DNA of 64,000 nt from Thiomicrorhabdus sp965603495 (GTDB lineage: Bacteria > Pseudomonadota > Gammaproteobacteria > Thiomicrospirales > Thiomicrospiraceae): positions 1 to 64,000 of the forward strand of contig CBFDDF010000012.1 in assembly GCA_965603495.1 (NCBI GenBank), given 5' to 3'. Below, piece by piece: positions 54,516 to 63,438 of the stretch (within the stretch, counting starts at the first letter, position 1; every line of letters starts with the position of its first letter). The notes beneath the pieces are model-generated. The model did not search any database. It saw only the letters and a list, made by a program, of their open reading frames with translations, and had not been told where the DNA came from. The position numbers and the translations under genes were made by a program.

Positions 54516-55778
54516 TTAAAAGATCTTTTGCGTTAAGACATCTTTCTCACCTTCCGACTTTGCAATCACCACCGCACCAACAGAATCACTGAAAATATTA
54601 ACCGCGGTTCGCATCATGTCTAACAATCTATCAACTACTAAGAGCAAGCCAATCGCTTCAGCAGGCAAACCCACCGCGACCAAGATAATACTAATAGCAA
54701 CCAAACTGGCCGAAGGGATTCCTGCAACTCCAATAGAGGTGGTTAATGCGACCACCACGATTAAAAGTTGGGTTGCGAAATCTAACTCAAAACCAAACAG
54801 TTGCGCGATAAACACCGCTGCGACACACTCGTAGAGGGCCGTACCATCCATATTCACAGTCGCACCTAATGGCAATACAAAACTGGCCACGCGGTTTGAG
54901 ACACCCGCTCTATTTTCCAAGGAGTTCATTGAAATCGGCAAAGTTGCCGATGAAGAACTGGTTGAGAATGCAGTCAGTAATGCGGGTGCCATCGCCTGAT
55001 AATGTAACCACGGGTTTTTAACCCCGCCAACATAACGCAAAATGAGCGACATCACGATGATGAAGTGAATCGCTAAAGCCGCCACTACGGTCATAAAAAA
55101 CAGAGCCAGGTTTTCAAATTGATCAAAGCCTGTTTTGGCAACCGATGCAGCGACTAATCCAAACACACCTAATGGCGCAAACTTCATAATCAAGCCGGTC
55201 AACAGCATCATGATATCAAACACACCCTGCCAGAAGTTCTGCAGGGTCTTTTGCCCTGCACCTTTGATTTGCGTTAGGAAGAAACCGAATAGCAAACTAA
55301 AGAAAATCAAGCCAAGCATTTGTCCTTGCGCTGCCGCATCCACAACATTGGTTGGAATCATGCGCAGGAAGACATCCACTACATCACCAGCAGATTTACC
55401 TTCAACGGCTTGGGTCACTTCTGCATTAGCCTCAATCAGCGGCGGTGGATTCCCTGTCACACCTGGCTGAATAACATTCACCAGTACCAAACCAATCATA
55501 ATCGCGATAAAACTTGTCGCGACGTAATAGGTTAGGGTCTTCATACCCATACGGCCGAAACCGCCATTACTACCGATATTGGCCATTCCTGTGATAATGG
55601 CAGACATAACAAGTGGTACAACAATCATCTTTAAGGCATTTAAGAACAATGTACCAATAAAGGTATAGACGGATAACCAAGGTAGGCCAAAAATGGCTCC
55701 CTCAATGCCGGAATAACTTCCCATGATTACGGCTAAAACTAGCGCGATAAGGATTTGCCAATGTAATGCTAACTTCAT
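54516..55778 (-). CDS. dicarboxylate/amino acid:cation symporter (DAACS family)
   Basis: Encodes 420 residues of a GltP/DctA-type secondary transporter. STSSSSATLP and NMDGTALYE are the substrate- and sodium-site motifs, with eight helices and two re-entrant loops implied. Glutamate, aspartate or a C4-dicarboxylate is likely; the sequence alone does not decide. In a presumed autotroph it would give limited organic-acid or amino-acid uptake. Confidence 0.92.
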   Translation of the reverse strand: MKLALHWQILIALVLAVIMGSYSGIEGAIFGLPWLSVYTFIGTLFLNALKMIVVPLVMSAIITGMANIGSNGGFGRMGMKTLTYYVATSFIAIMIGLVLVNVIQPGVTGNPPPLIEANAEVTQAVEGKSAGDVVDVFLRMIPTNVVDAAAQGQMLGLIFFSLLFGFFLTQIKGAGQKTLQNFWQGVFDIMMLLTGLIMKFAPLGVFGLVAASVAKTGFDQFENLALFFMTVVAALAIHFIIVMSLILRYVGGVKNPWLHYQAMAPALLTAFSTSSSSATLPISMNSLENRAGVSNRVASFVLPLGATVNMDGTALYECVAAVFIAQLFGFELDFATQLLIVVVALTTSIGVAGIPSASLVAISIILVAVGLPAEAIGLLLVVDRLLDMMRTAVNIFSDSVGAVVIAKSEGEKDVLTQKIF

Positions 55779-55823
55779 GTATCTTCCTTTTTAAGTGGAA
55801 TTATTTGAGCTTTCTTTAGTTAT

Positions 55824-55864
55824 AAAAAAAGCGCTTAAAACGAATCTGCTTTAAGCGCTTTTTG
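55824..55864 (-). terminator. terminator after the rhodanese gene
   Basis: GCGCTTAAA and TTTAAGCGC arms around a short loop, with seven T residues on the minus strand and five on the plus. Confidence 0.85.
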
Positions 55865-55897
55865 ATAAAAGTCCTGTGGTATTTTATATCCAGAATT

Positions 55898-56194
55898 TTA
55901 TAAATCAGGGCATTGATTCCAAGCCATGAATGAACCTAGATTATAGACTTCATCAAAATTCTGTGACAACAAAATTTGCATTGCCATATGTGAACGTTGT
56001 CCAGAACGGCAGAAAACAATAACCGGAATATCTTTGTCTAAGATACTTTCACCAACACGGTCAATATCTTGTAATGGGATATTAATAGCGCCAGGAAGCT
56101 TGCTCATAGCAAACTCTTCCGGGGTACGAACATCAACCAACTGTGCATTCTTTTCTTTTATTAAACGTTTTGCATCATCACATGGAATAAACAT
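55898..56194 (-). CDS. single-domain rhodanese (sulfurtransferase)
   Basis: Encodes 98 residues. The active-site loop CRSGQR holds Cys62, and DVRTPEEFAMSKLPGAINIP is the rhodanese start motif. It transfers sulfane sulfur, matching the sulfide-handling genes elsewhere in the window. Cytoplasmic and monocistronic. Confidence 0.92.
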   Translation of the reverse strand: MFIPCDDAKRLIKEKNAQLVDVRTPEEFAMSKLPGAINIPLQDIDRVGESILDKDIPVIVFCRSGQRSHMAMQILLSQNFDEVYNLGSFMAWNQCPDL

Positions 56195-56360
56195 CTTTTA
56201 TCCTAACTCCCAAATACTTTAAATATCAATTTGGTGCGTAATATACCTGAAAACGCCGAAAATTCCAAATTCAAACTTATTATATCTACCCCAAATTAAA
56301 CCTATAAAAAAGGTCAAACCCCTTATAATTCAATACATTACAAGAGAACATGACCAGAAA

Positions 56361-56870
56361 TTATAAACCTACAACTAGCAAATGATAACTCCAGATAACA
56401 GCAACCGCATAAACGGCCGCCAAGATATCATCTAGCATAATGCCGAAACCACCCTCTACCTGGTGATCTACCCAGAGAATAGGCCAAGGTTTCCAAATAT
56501 CAAACAAACGGAAAAAGAGAAAAGCCAATACCCAATATACAAGACTTTGCTCGGGCAGTAATATAAGAACCAGCCAGATGCCAACAAACTCATCCCAAAC
56601 AATACCGCCATGATCATGTACATTTAAGTATTCTGATGACTTACCGCAGATGGTGCTACCAACCAGAGTCCCTAGCAATAGAACAGCCCAAGCGAGCCAT
56701 TCGCTCCATAACAATAATGGCACAAACAACAACAAACCCAACAAAGTACCAAAGGTACCAGGTGCTTTGGATGCCAAACCTGAACCAAAACCAAACCCCA
56801 ACATTAGTAGGGGATTATCGCGTAACTCTCTAAAACTAGGTGCTGGCACTTTAACCGATTTTTGTTTCAT
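56361..56870 (-). CDS. pgpA: phosphatidylglycerophosphatase A
   Basis: Encodes about 169 residues. SKAPGTFGTLLG, VWDEFVGIW, FRLFDIWKPWPI and GGFGIMLDDILAA are PgpA signatures, with acidic residues forming the metal site. It dephosphorylates phosphatidylglycerophosphate in the inner membrane. The start is the ATG after GAGGTTTTG. It lacks the usual thiL neighbour. Confidence 0.95.
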   Translation of the reverse strand: MKQKSVKVPAPSFRELRDNPLLMLGFGFGSGLASKAPGTFGTLLGLLLFVPLLLWSEWLAWAVLLLGTLVGSTICGKSSEYLNVHDHGGIVWDEFVGIWLVLILLPEQSLVYWVLAFLFFRLFDIWKPWPILWVDHQVEGGFGIMLDDILAAVYAVAVIWSYHLLVVGL

Positions 56871-56939
56871 CAAAACCTCGGGATTTGAGTATTAGGAAAA
56901 TCATTGAATATCGGAACAAACTGAAAATTAAGCATCCAT

Positions 56940-56970
56940 AAAAAAAAAAGCGTTGATTTCAACGCTGTTT
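56940..56970 (-). terminator. terminator after argG
   Basis: AGCGTTGA and TCAACGCT arms with a TT loop, followed on the minus strand by about nine T residues. Confidence 0.85.
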
Positions 56971-56987
56971 TTCTTAATCTAAAAGGC

Positions 56988-58196
56988 TTACTTGCGTCTT
57001 TTAGCTGCTGTTTTCAAGCGTAGTGCATTCAGTTTAATAAAACCTTCAGCATCTTTATGATCGTAAGCGCCGCCATCTTCTTCAAAAGTGGCAATCGCTT
57101 CATCAAATAAGCTGTATTCAGAAGTACGGCCAACTACTGTAATCGTACCTTTATATAATTTAACACGGACATTACCCGTCACGAACTCTTGCGATTTATC
57201 GATCATCGCTTGTAACATTTCACGCTCCGGCGCAAACCAGAAACCGTTGTAAATCATCTCAGCATACTTAGGCATTAACTCATCTTTAAGATGCGCTGCA
57301 TTACGGTCTAACGTTAAAGATTCCATCGCACGATGCGCTTTAAGCATAATGGTTCCAGCTGGTGTTTCATAACAACCACGCGCCTTCATGCCGACAAAAC
57401 GGTTTTCAACAATGTCATCACGACCAATACCGTTCGCGCCACCGACTTTATTTAAATATTCCATGACCGTTGCAGGAGACATGGCTTCACCGTTAATCGC
57501 ACAGATATCACCTTTTTCGAAACCAATATCGAGGTAGGTTACTTTATCTGGTGCATTTTCAGGAGAAACTGTCCATAACCACATATCTTCTTCCGGCTCG
57601 TTCGCAGGATCTTCGATGATGCCGCCTTCGTAAGAGATGTGTAATAAGTTAGCATCCATTGAGTAAGGAGATTTTTGACCTTTTTTCTTCTCAACCACAA
57701 TACCATGCTCTTCAGCATAGGCCATCAGCTTTTCACGAGACAGCAAATCCCACTCACGCCAAGGCGCAATCACTTTAACATCCGGCATTAATGCATACGC
57801 ATTTAGCTCAAAACGTACCTGGTCATTACCTTTACCCGTGGCACCATGAGAAATAGCATCTGCACCAACTGCCTGTGCAATTTCGACTAAACGCTTAGAA
57901 ATTAAAGGACGTGCAATCGATGTGCCTAAACGATACTCGCCTTCATAGATTGCATTAGCACGCATCATGGGGAAAACGAAATCTTTAGCGAACTCTTCAC
58001 GTAGGTCTTCAATATAAATTTCTTTAATGCCCATCGCCGCAGCTTTAGCACGTGCCGGCTCAACTTCTTCACCTTGACCAATATCTGCGGTGAAAGTAAC
58101 GACTTCGCAGTTATATTCATCTTGTAACCACTTAACAATAATTGAAGTATCCAGGCCACCTGAATAAGCTAAAACGACTTTTTTAATATCAGACAT
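56988..58196 (-). CDS. argG: argininosuccinate synthase
   Basis: Encodes 402 residues. The N-terminal ATP-binding motif AYSGGLDTS and GATGKGNDQVRFE are diagnostic. It joins citrulline and aspartate in arginine synthesis. A TATAAT box (58233-58238, minus) may be its -10. No other arg gene is adjacent. Confidence 0.97.
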   Translation of the reverse strand: MSDIKKVVLAYSGGLDTSIIVKWLQDEYNCEVVTFTADIGQGEEVEPARAKAAAMGIKEIYIEDLREEFAKDFVFPMMRANAIYEGEYRLGTSIARPLISKRLVEIAQAVGADAISHGATGKGNDQVRFELNAYALMPDVKVIAPWREWDLLSREKLMAYAEEHGIVVEKKKGQKSPYSMDANLLHISYEGGIIEDPANEPEEDMWLWTVSPENAPDKVTYLDIGFEKGDICAINGEAMSPATVMEYLNKVGGANGIGRDDIVENRFVGMKARGCYETPAGTIMLKAHRAMESLTLDRNAAHLKDELMPKYAEMIYNGFWFAPEREMLQAMIDKSQEFVTGNVRVKLYKGTITVVGRTSEYSLFDEAIATFEEDGGAYDHKDAEGFIKLNALRLKTAAKRRK

Positions 58197-58369
58197 GATT
58201 CTTTTCCTTTCTGAATTCGATTAATTGCGCAAATTATACATTAAATTTGTGGGCAACTACATTCAATTAGCGGGATATAAGCAATGAAAACAGCTGTTTC
58301 GTCTTGACTAACTTCAAAGCTTTTCAGTCACCATTTGATGGTAAACAGCATGACCTGTTATAGCTACTT

Positions 58370-58397
58370 TTGTACTGTTAAAAAAATCAAATACAAT
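58370..58397 (+). promoter_or_regulatory. possible promoter of psd
   Basis: TTGTAC, a 16-bp spacer and TACAAT lie about 170 bp upstream of psd. It would give a leader that includes the minimal ORF and hairpin described for 58487-58557. I see no other gene in 58197-58567. Confidence 0.4.
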
Positions 58398-58512
58398 AAT
58401 GTTAAGAACATTCGAAAACGCCTTAAATTCATGAACTTACTACAACACCCTATATCTCCACTATATTTGATCTCTTTTATTTAATTGATGGGAGGTTGTT
58501 TTATGTTTTAAA

Positions 58513-58557
58513 ATGCCTATATTACAACTAACAAAACTATTGCAAAGAAATAGGCAT
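58513..58557 (+). promoter_or_regulatory. leader inverted repeat upstream of psd
   Basis: ATGCCTAT (58513-58520) and ATAGGCAT (58550-58557) are perfect 8-bp arms 10 bp before the psd start, spaced by 29 nt. Just upstream, GGGAGG leads to ATG-TTT-TAA (58503-58511), a start codon, one sense codon and a stop. psd itself lacks a clear ribosome site. Confidence 0.4.
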
Positions 58558-58567
58558 CTACCCAAAC

Positions 58568-59467
58568 ATGACAAAATTATTCGACTTCTTCAAAGTCACT
58601 CCTCAGTACTTCATTCCGAAACATTTATTGTCTGCAATGATGCACTGGTTTATGCAAGTGGAAACTCCTTGGATCAAAAATGGCGTTATTAAGCTACTGA
58701 CAAAAATTTACGGCATTAATATCAGTGAAGCCTCCGATGAAGACATTAATAACTACCCGCACTTCAATGCTTTCTTTACTCGTGCACTTAAGCCAGAAGC
58801 TCGCCCCGTAGACACCAATGAAAATTGCTGGGTGAGCCCTGTGGATGGTTTGATTAGCCAGTCAACGCCTATTGAAGGTAATAAAATAATTCAGGCAAAG
58901 TGCCACCATTACACGATAGAAGCCTTAGTGGGTGGAGACATTGAATACGCCAAAACGTTACGTAATGGCGATGCAGCGGTCATTTATCTGTCACCGAAAG
59001 ATTATCACCGTATTCATATGCCGGTTACGGCTAAATTATTATCGATGACCTACGTGCCTGGTGACCTGTTTGCCGTTAATCCCGCCACTGTACGTAATAT
59101 CGAAGGATTATTCGCTAGAAATGAACGTTTGGTGATCCGTTTTGAAAGTGACCACGGCCCTTTCTGCTTGATCATGGTCGGGGCGATTTTTGTCGGTAGC
59201 ATGGAAACGGTTTGGCAAGGTAAAATTACCCCAGAGTATTCTCCAACCATTCAACACTGGGATTACGCTGAACAAAACTTAAGATTCGAAAAAGCGGAAG
59301 AAATTGGCCGTTTCAACATGGGTTCTACCGTGGTTTTATTGACTCCAGATGGCCAATTACCTGAATTAGGAAAAATAAGCATTAACACCCCTATTCAAAT
59401 GGGGCAGCATCTGGCAGACTATCCAACAATAGAAATCAATCACTCTGATTCAGAAACTACAGCTTAA
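58568..59467 (+). CDS. psd: phosphatidylserine decarboxylase proenzyme
   Basis: Encodes 299 residues. It makes phosphatidylethanolamine in the inner membrane. The proenzyme cleaves itself at GST in FNMGSTVV (about residue 252), creating the pyruvoyl group on the serine. SPVDG, YHRIHMP and PGDLFAVN are conserved motifs. No Shine-Dalgarno sequence is evident before the ATG. Confidence 0.95.
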   Translation: MTKLFDFFKVTPQYFIPKHLLSAMMHWFMQVETPWIKNGVIKLLTKIYGINISEASDEDINNYPHFNAFFTRALKPEARPVDTNENCWVSPVDGLISQSTPIEGNKIIQAKCHHYTIEALVGGDIEYAKTLRNGDAAVIYLSPKDYHRIHMPVTAKLLSMTYVPGDLFAVNPATVRNIEGLFARNERLVIRFESDHGPFCLIMVGAIFVGSMETVWQGKITPEYSPTIQHWDYAEQNLRFEKAEEIGRFNMGSTVVLLTPDGQLPELGKISINTPIQMGQHLADYPTIEINHSDSETTA

Positions 59468-59503
59468 ACAACACACTCAAACTACTCGTTTTAAGGAAGT
59501 CAC

Positions 59504-59842
59504 ATGAAATTAATTACAGCGGTTATCAAACCTTTTAAATTAGACGATGTTCGTGATGCTTTACATGAAATTGGCATTCACGGCATGACCGTCACTGAAG
59601 TGAAAGGTTACGGGCGCCAAAAAGGTCATACTGAAATGTATCGTGGTGCTGAGTATGTGGTTGATTTTCTGCCTAAGTTGAAGTTAGAGATTGCGGTTTC
59701 TGCAGAAGTTGCTGAATCTGCCATTGAATCAATCATTGGTGCGGCTCAAACTGGCAAGATTGGCGATGGTAAAATATTTGTGACCAATATCGAACAAACG
59801 ATCCGTATTCGTACCTCAGAAACAGGTCAAGAAGCACTTTAA
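59504..59842 (+). CDS. nitrogen regulatory protein P-II
   Basis: Encodes 112 residues. Tyr51 in the T-loop (YRGAEYVVDF) is the uridylylation site, and GAAQTGKIGDGKIF is the B-loop signature. It senses 2-oxoglutarate and ATP/ADP and signals to NtrB and the glutamine synthetase machinery. GlnB and GlnK cannot be separated here; no amtB or glnA is adjacent. Ends at a strong terminator. Confidence 0.95.
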   Translation: MKLITAVIKPFKLDDVRDALHEIGIHGMTVTEVKGYGRQKGHTEMYRGAEYVVDFLPKLKLEIAVSAEVAESAIESIIGAAQTGKIGDGKIFVTNIEQTIRIRTSETGQEAL

Positions 59843-59877
59843 CAAGATAGCTTTTTGTGTGCATTGGTTAAACGACT

Positions 59878-59918
59878 AAAAAACGCCGTTAAAACAATCT
59901 GTTTTAACGGCGTTTTTT
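59878..59918 (+). terminator. terminator after the P-II gene
   Basis: AACGCCGTTAAAACA and its complement form a stem of about 13 bp, with T tract on the plus strand and A tract on the other side. Confidence 0.9.
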
Positions 59919-59966
59919 ATAGCTTATCTTTAGAAGGATTGAGTAGAAAGATTGTAAACAGAAAAT

Positions 59967-60737
59967 CTATAAAGTAGAAACCCCCACCAAGTTCTTTTGA
60001 CTTTTTGAATGATCTTTTTCACCTAAAGGCATCACCTCCCACTCCCAATGAATGTCCGTTTTAGGTTGTTCCACATCCCACCAAGGATCAAAGCGATCCA
60101 ACTCAATACCTTGCGAATCAAACTCTATATCCAATCGGTCTGCGATTAAACAGACCTCTCCACTAAACTGCTTTAGATAGCTAAGATGTGCAAAAATCAG
60201 TTGCTTACCAACAATATCTGCTTCAGATTCAGACAAACGGTGCTCATCCATTAACCACCTCACCGGAATGAGCGGTAACTGGGTAATCAGGTTCAATGAG
60301 ACGACTAAATCAATCGAACGATCATTTAACCAACTGGATGGTGACTGTACCAATGTTTGACCTTGTTGAAGCCACTTTAGGGTTTCTGTTACATCATGCT
60401 CAATCAGCTGGACATTACTGTAATTTGAAGCGACACGACGTGCCGGCTTTAAAAACACCAAATCCACTAATATAACCTTGGAAAATTGCGAGGAGAGGTA
60501 GCTTAAGGGAATATCTTTTAACGAGCCTGCACCAAAAACCAATACGGTACGCTTTTGAACGGCTCTTAAAGTGGCTGCCACGATGGCCTCTTTACACTTT
60601 AAATAGTGTGCATCCCACTGCCGGTGACAACGTTGAGCTCGAGCGCCCATTGCAATGGCTTCTTTTAAAAATCCCATCTCTTTTGCAACTGGCAATTCTG
60701 TTGGCGTCACAATATATTGCCAAAATTCTTTAATCAT
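59967..60737 (-). CDS. methyltransferase-like protein of unknown function
   Basis: Encodes 256 residues. TVLVFGAGSLKDIPLSYLS resembles a SAM-binding motif I, VILVDLVFLKPARR supplies the acidic end of strand 2, and IDLVVSLNLITQLPLIPV sits where motif IV is expected. I do not recognise a family or substrate. It lies between the P-II gene and ntrC, but transcription is separate from P-II (converging). Confidence 0.6.
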   Translation of the reverse strand: MIKEFWQYIVTPTELPVAKEMGFLKEAIAMGARAQRCHRQWDAHYLKCKEAIVAATLRAVQKRTVLVFGAGSLKDIPLSYLSSQFSKVILVDLVFLKPARRVASNYSNVQLIEHDVTETLKWLQQGQTLVQSPSSWLNDRSIDLVVSLNLITQLPLIPVRWLMDEHRLSESEADIVGKQLIFAHLSYLKQFSGEVCLIADRLDIEFDSQGIELDRFDPWWDVEQPKTDIHWEWEVMPLGEKDHSKSQKNLVGVSTL

Positions 60738-60863
60738 TAAAATCTGTCCTACATTGTTTTTTCTGATTGGATATTTTTGCCCTAGTTACAAGTCGCTGGG
60801 CTAATTAAATCCTCCCCTAATTAACACACACTTAATCACTAAAAAATAACGGATTTTAGATGA

Positions 60864-60886
60864 GATTAATTCACTGTGAATTAATC
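60864..60886. promoter_or_regulatory. 23-bp perfect palindrome between ntrC and the methyltransferase-like gene
   Basis: GATTAATTCAC and GTGAATTAATC are perfect 11-bp arms with a single central T (60875). The one-base centre favours a protein-binding site over an RNA hairpin, and no T tract follows on either strand. It lies 127 bp upstream of the methyltransferase-like start. Confidence 0.5.
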
Positions 60887-60928
60887 CTACAAAATCATTT
60901 ATGCTAGCTAAAAAGCTTTCACGATTAA

Positions 60929-62362
60929 CTAATCGTCGAACCCAAGCGACTGGATTTTACGCGTTAGAGTATTACGTCCCCAACCCAATAAAACGGCCGC
61001 TTTTTGACGATGATTTTGACTGGCTTTAAGCGCGGCTTCGATTAACACTTTTTCAAACATAGGTTCAGCAGTAGTATGCAAGCCTTCACGCCCTGTAATC
61101 AAGAAAGAATCCGCCCATTGTTGTAATGGAGCCTCCCATTGATCGGTCGCGCCATCCAAAGGCATGGAAGCCATCGGAGTTTGTAATTCCAGAGGTAAAT
61201 CCTCAATATAGACTGTTTTATCGGGTGCCATAATCGTTAACCAAGTACAGAGGCTTTTAAGCTGCCTAACGTTTCCAGGCCAAGGTAGCGTCGATAAAAA
61301 CTTCTCAACCTTCGGACTTAAGACTTTTTCTTCCAGACCTAACGCTTTGGCTTCCAGTTCCATGTAAAAACGAAGTAGCAAAGGTACATCTTCGCGGCGC
61401 TCACGTAAGGCTGGAACTTTGATGCGAATGACATTTAAGCGGTAGAGTAAATCTTCACGGAAACGCCCTTCTCTCACCAGCTCTTCCATATTTTGGTGAG
61501 TCGCCGCCACAATACGTACATTGGTTGAAACAGGATTTCTACCACCGACTCGATAAAAACTTCCATCATTTAAGACCCTTAAAAGACGGGTCTGTAGATC
61601 AACTGGCATATCACCAATCTCATCTAAAAATAGGGTTCCGCCATCTGCCTCTTCAAATCGTCCGATACGTTGCGAATGCGCCCCAGTAAAGGACCCCTTC
61701 TCATGACCAAACAATTCAGACTCTAGCAAATCTCTTGGAATCGCGGCTGTATTTAAAGCCACAAATGGACCGTCGGCGCGTGGGCTGAGTTCATGTAAGG
61801 CCTGCGCCACCAACTCCTTACCCGTCCCCGTTTCGCCATTGATTAACACAGTGACATCTAATTGCGAAATACGCCCTAAAATACGGAAAACTTCTTGCAT
61901 CGCAGGCGCAGCACCAATAATATTCAAAGGCTGCTTACTGGATTTAGCCGCCCGTTTGGGTTTAGAAGCGCCGCCTGATAAATGGCGTTTGACGGCACGA
62001 TCTATTAACGAGATTGCTTCATCAATATCAAAAGGCTTAGGTAGATATTCAAAAGCCTTACTTTGGAAGGACTTAACCGCAGTATTCAGATCGGAATGCG
62101 CCGTCATGATAATGACTGGAATTTTGGCATCTTTTTCATGAATCGCTTCCATAAACGTCAAACCATCCATGCCAGGCATACGCACGTCACTGAGTACCGC
62201 TACCGGAGGGAATTCATCAAACGCCTTTAAAGCCATCAAAGGTGAATCATAAACCTTCACTAAATAAGGCTTATCTTCAAGCGCGGCTTCTAAGACCCAA
62301 CGAATCGAGGCATCATCATCGACAATCCATACAATTGGATTCATTTCTTGTGCTTCACTCAT
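60929..62362 (-). CDS. ntrC: nitrogen regulation response regulator NtrC
   Basis: Encodes 477 residues. The receiver has phosphoacceptor Asp59 (VLSDVRMPG). The sigma-54 AAA+ domain has GETGTGKE and GSFTGA, a variant of the usual GAFTGA, and the C-terminal Fis-type helix-turn-helix is HRQKAAVLLGWGRNTLTRKI. It activates sigma-54 promoters when nitrogen is short. It lies 5 bp after ntrB. Confidence 0.93.
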   Translation of the reverse strand: MSEAQEMNPIVWIVDDDASIRWVLEAALEDKPYLVKVYDSPLMALKAFDEFPPVAVLSDVRMPGMDGLTFMEAIHEKDAKIPVIIMTAHSDLNTAVKSFQSKAFEYLPKPFDIDEAISLIDRAVKRHLSGGASKPKRAAKSSKQPLNIIGAAPAMQEVFRILGRISQLDVTVLINGETGTGKELVAQALHELSPRADGPFVALNTAAIPRDLLESELFGHEKGSFTGAHSQRIGRFEEADGGTLFLDEIGDMPVDLQTRLLRVLNDGSFYRVGGRNPVSTNVRIVAATHQNMEELVREGRFREDLLYRLNVIRIKVPALRERREDVPLLLRFYMELEAKALGLEEKVLSPKVEKFLSTLPWPGNVRQLKSLCTWLTIMAPDKTVYIEDLPLELQTPMASMPLDGATDQWEAPLQQWADSFLITGREGLHTTAEPMFEKVLIEAALKASQNHRQKAAVLLGWGRNTLTRKIQSLGFDD

Positions 62363-62367
62363 GCTTT

Positions 62368-63438
62368 TTATTCCTTTTGTTTCAATGGCAAATAGACATT
62401 GAATACCGTTTGTCCTGGTTTACTTTCTGCCACAATCAAACCATCATGTTTACGCAGAACGTTTTGCGATACCGGCAAGCCCAGCCCTGTTCCCTGCTCT
62501 TTACTGCTGACCATTGGGTAGAAGATAGAATCAAATACTGAATCTGGAATGCCCTCACCTTCATCCATAATACTGATGACCGCCACCAGTGGGTAAGTTT
62601 GCGTTCCGAGCGTAAACTTATGCTCAACACGGGTTTTTATGGTTAAAAATCCACCATGTTTTTCCATCGCTTGCAGTGCATTTTTCATCAAGTTGAGTAG
62701 CGCTTGCACCATCGCCTCAAAATCCATCAATATATCAGGAATACTCGGATCATAATCGAGCTTGATATAGACATTTTGCGGTTTTTCACCCTGGATAATC
62801 TGCAATACATAGCGGATCAGTTCATGAATATTATGCAGTTCTTTTGGACCACTGCTTCTAGGCCCCAGCATACTGTCAACGAGATTCGTTAAACGTAAAA
62901 CCTCTTTGGAGATTATCTCCAAGAATGCCAAATCTCTATCCCCAGGTTGGTGACGTTTTTGTAATAACTGAGTCGCGCCTAAAATACCTGCTAAAGGATT
63001 CTTTACCTCATGAGCCAAAGTTTTAACCAAGACATTACCCGCCTCGTATTGATGCCAGCGCTCATCCTCTTCAACAATGCGGTGATGGCGCTCGGTATTA
63101 TAAATTTCAAATAACCAGCCTTTCTGGCCATTCAGCTCATAAGGAGAGATAGTGCAACTCACACGTATGCTATTAAGGTCGGGTAACTCAATTGTATACT
63201 CGTGAATGGTGACCCTCTTTTCCGATGCTTGCTGAAGATCACTGAGCAGGCCTGGCAATAAAGTCGACCACTTCATACCTTGCACTCTGCTTTGACTCAT
63301 TTGAAACAGTTCACCCGCAGCAACATTCAGGTAACGCACCGTTTCAGTATCATCTACCCAAATAACAGACGTGACTAAACCATCAAATATCTCTTCGCAA
63401 AATTGACGCGGACGTTTTTCAACTTTTTTCATTTTCAT
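62368..63438 (-). CDS. ntrB: nitrogen regulation sensor kinase NtrB
   Basis: Encodes about 356 residues. A PAS domain precedes the H-box LAHEVKNPLAGILGA (phosphorylated His), and N, G1 and G2 boxes follow (NLMKNALQAM, DEGEGIP, GTGLGLP). It is soluble, without membrane segments, as expected for NtrB. P-II controls its kinase and phosphatase activities. The start is the ATG at 63436-63438, overlapping the end of the upstream DtxR-type gene. Confidence 0.92.
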   Translation of the reverse strand: MKMKKVEKRPRQFCEEIFDGLVTSVIWVDDTETVRYLNVAAGELFQMSQSRVQGMKWSTLLPGLLSDLQQASEKRVTIHEYTIELPDLNSIRVSCTISPYELNGQKGWLFEIYNTERHHRIVEEDERWHQYEAGNVLVKTLAHEVKNPLAGILGATQLLQKRHQPGDRDLAFLEIISKEVLRLTNLVDSMLGPRSSGPKELHNIHELIRYVLQIIQGEKPQNVYIKLDYDPSIPDILMDFEAMVQALLNLMKNALQAMEKHGGFLTIKTRVEHKFTLGTQTYPLVAVISIMDEGEGIPDSVFDSIFYPMVSSKEQGTGLGLPVSQNVLRKHDGLIVAESKPGQTVFNVYLPLKQKE

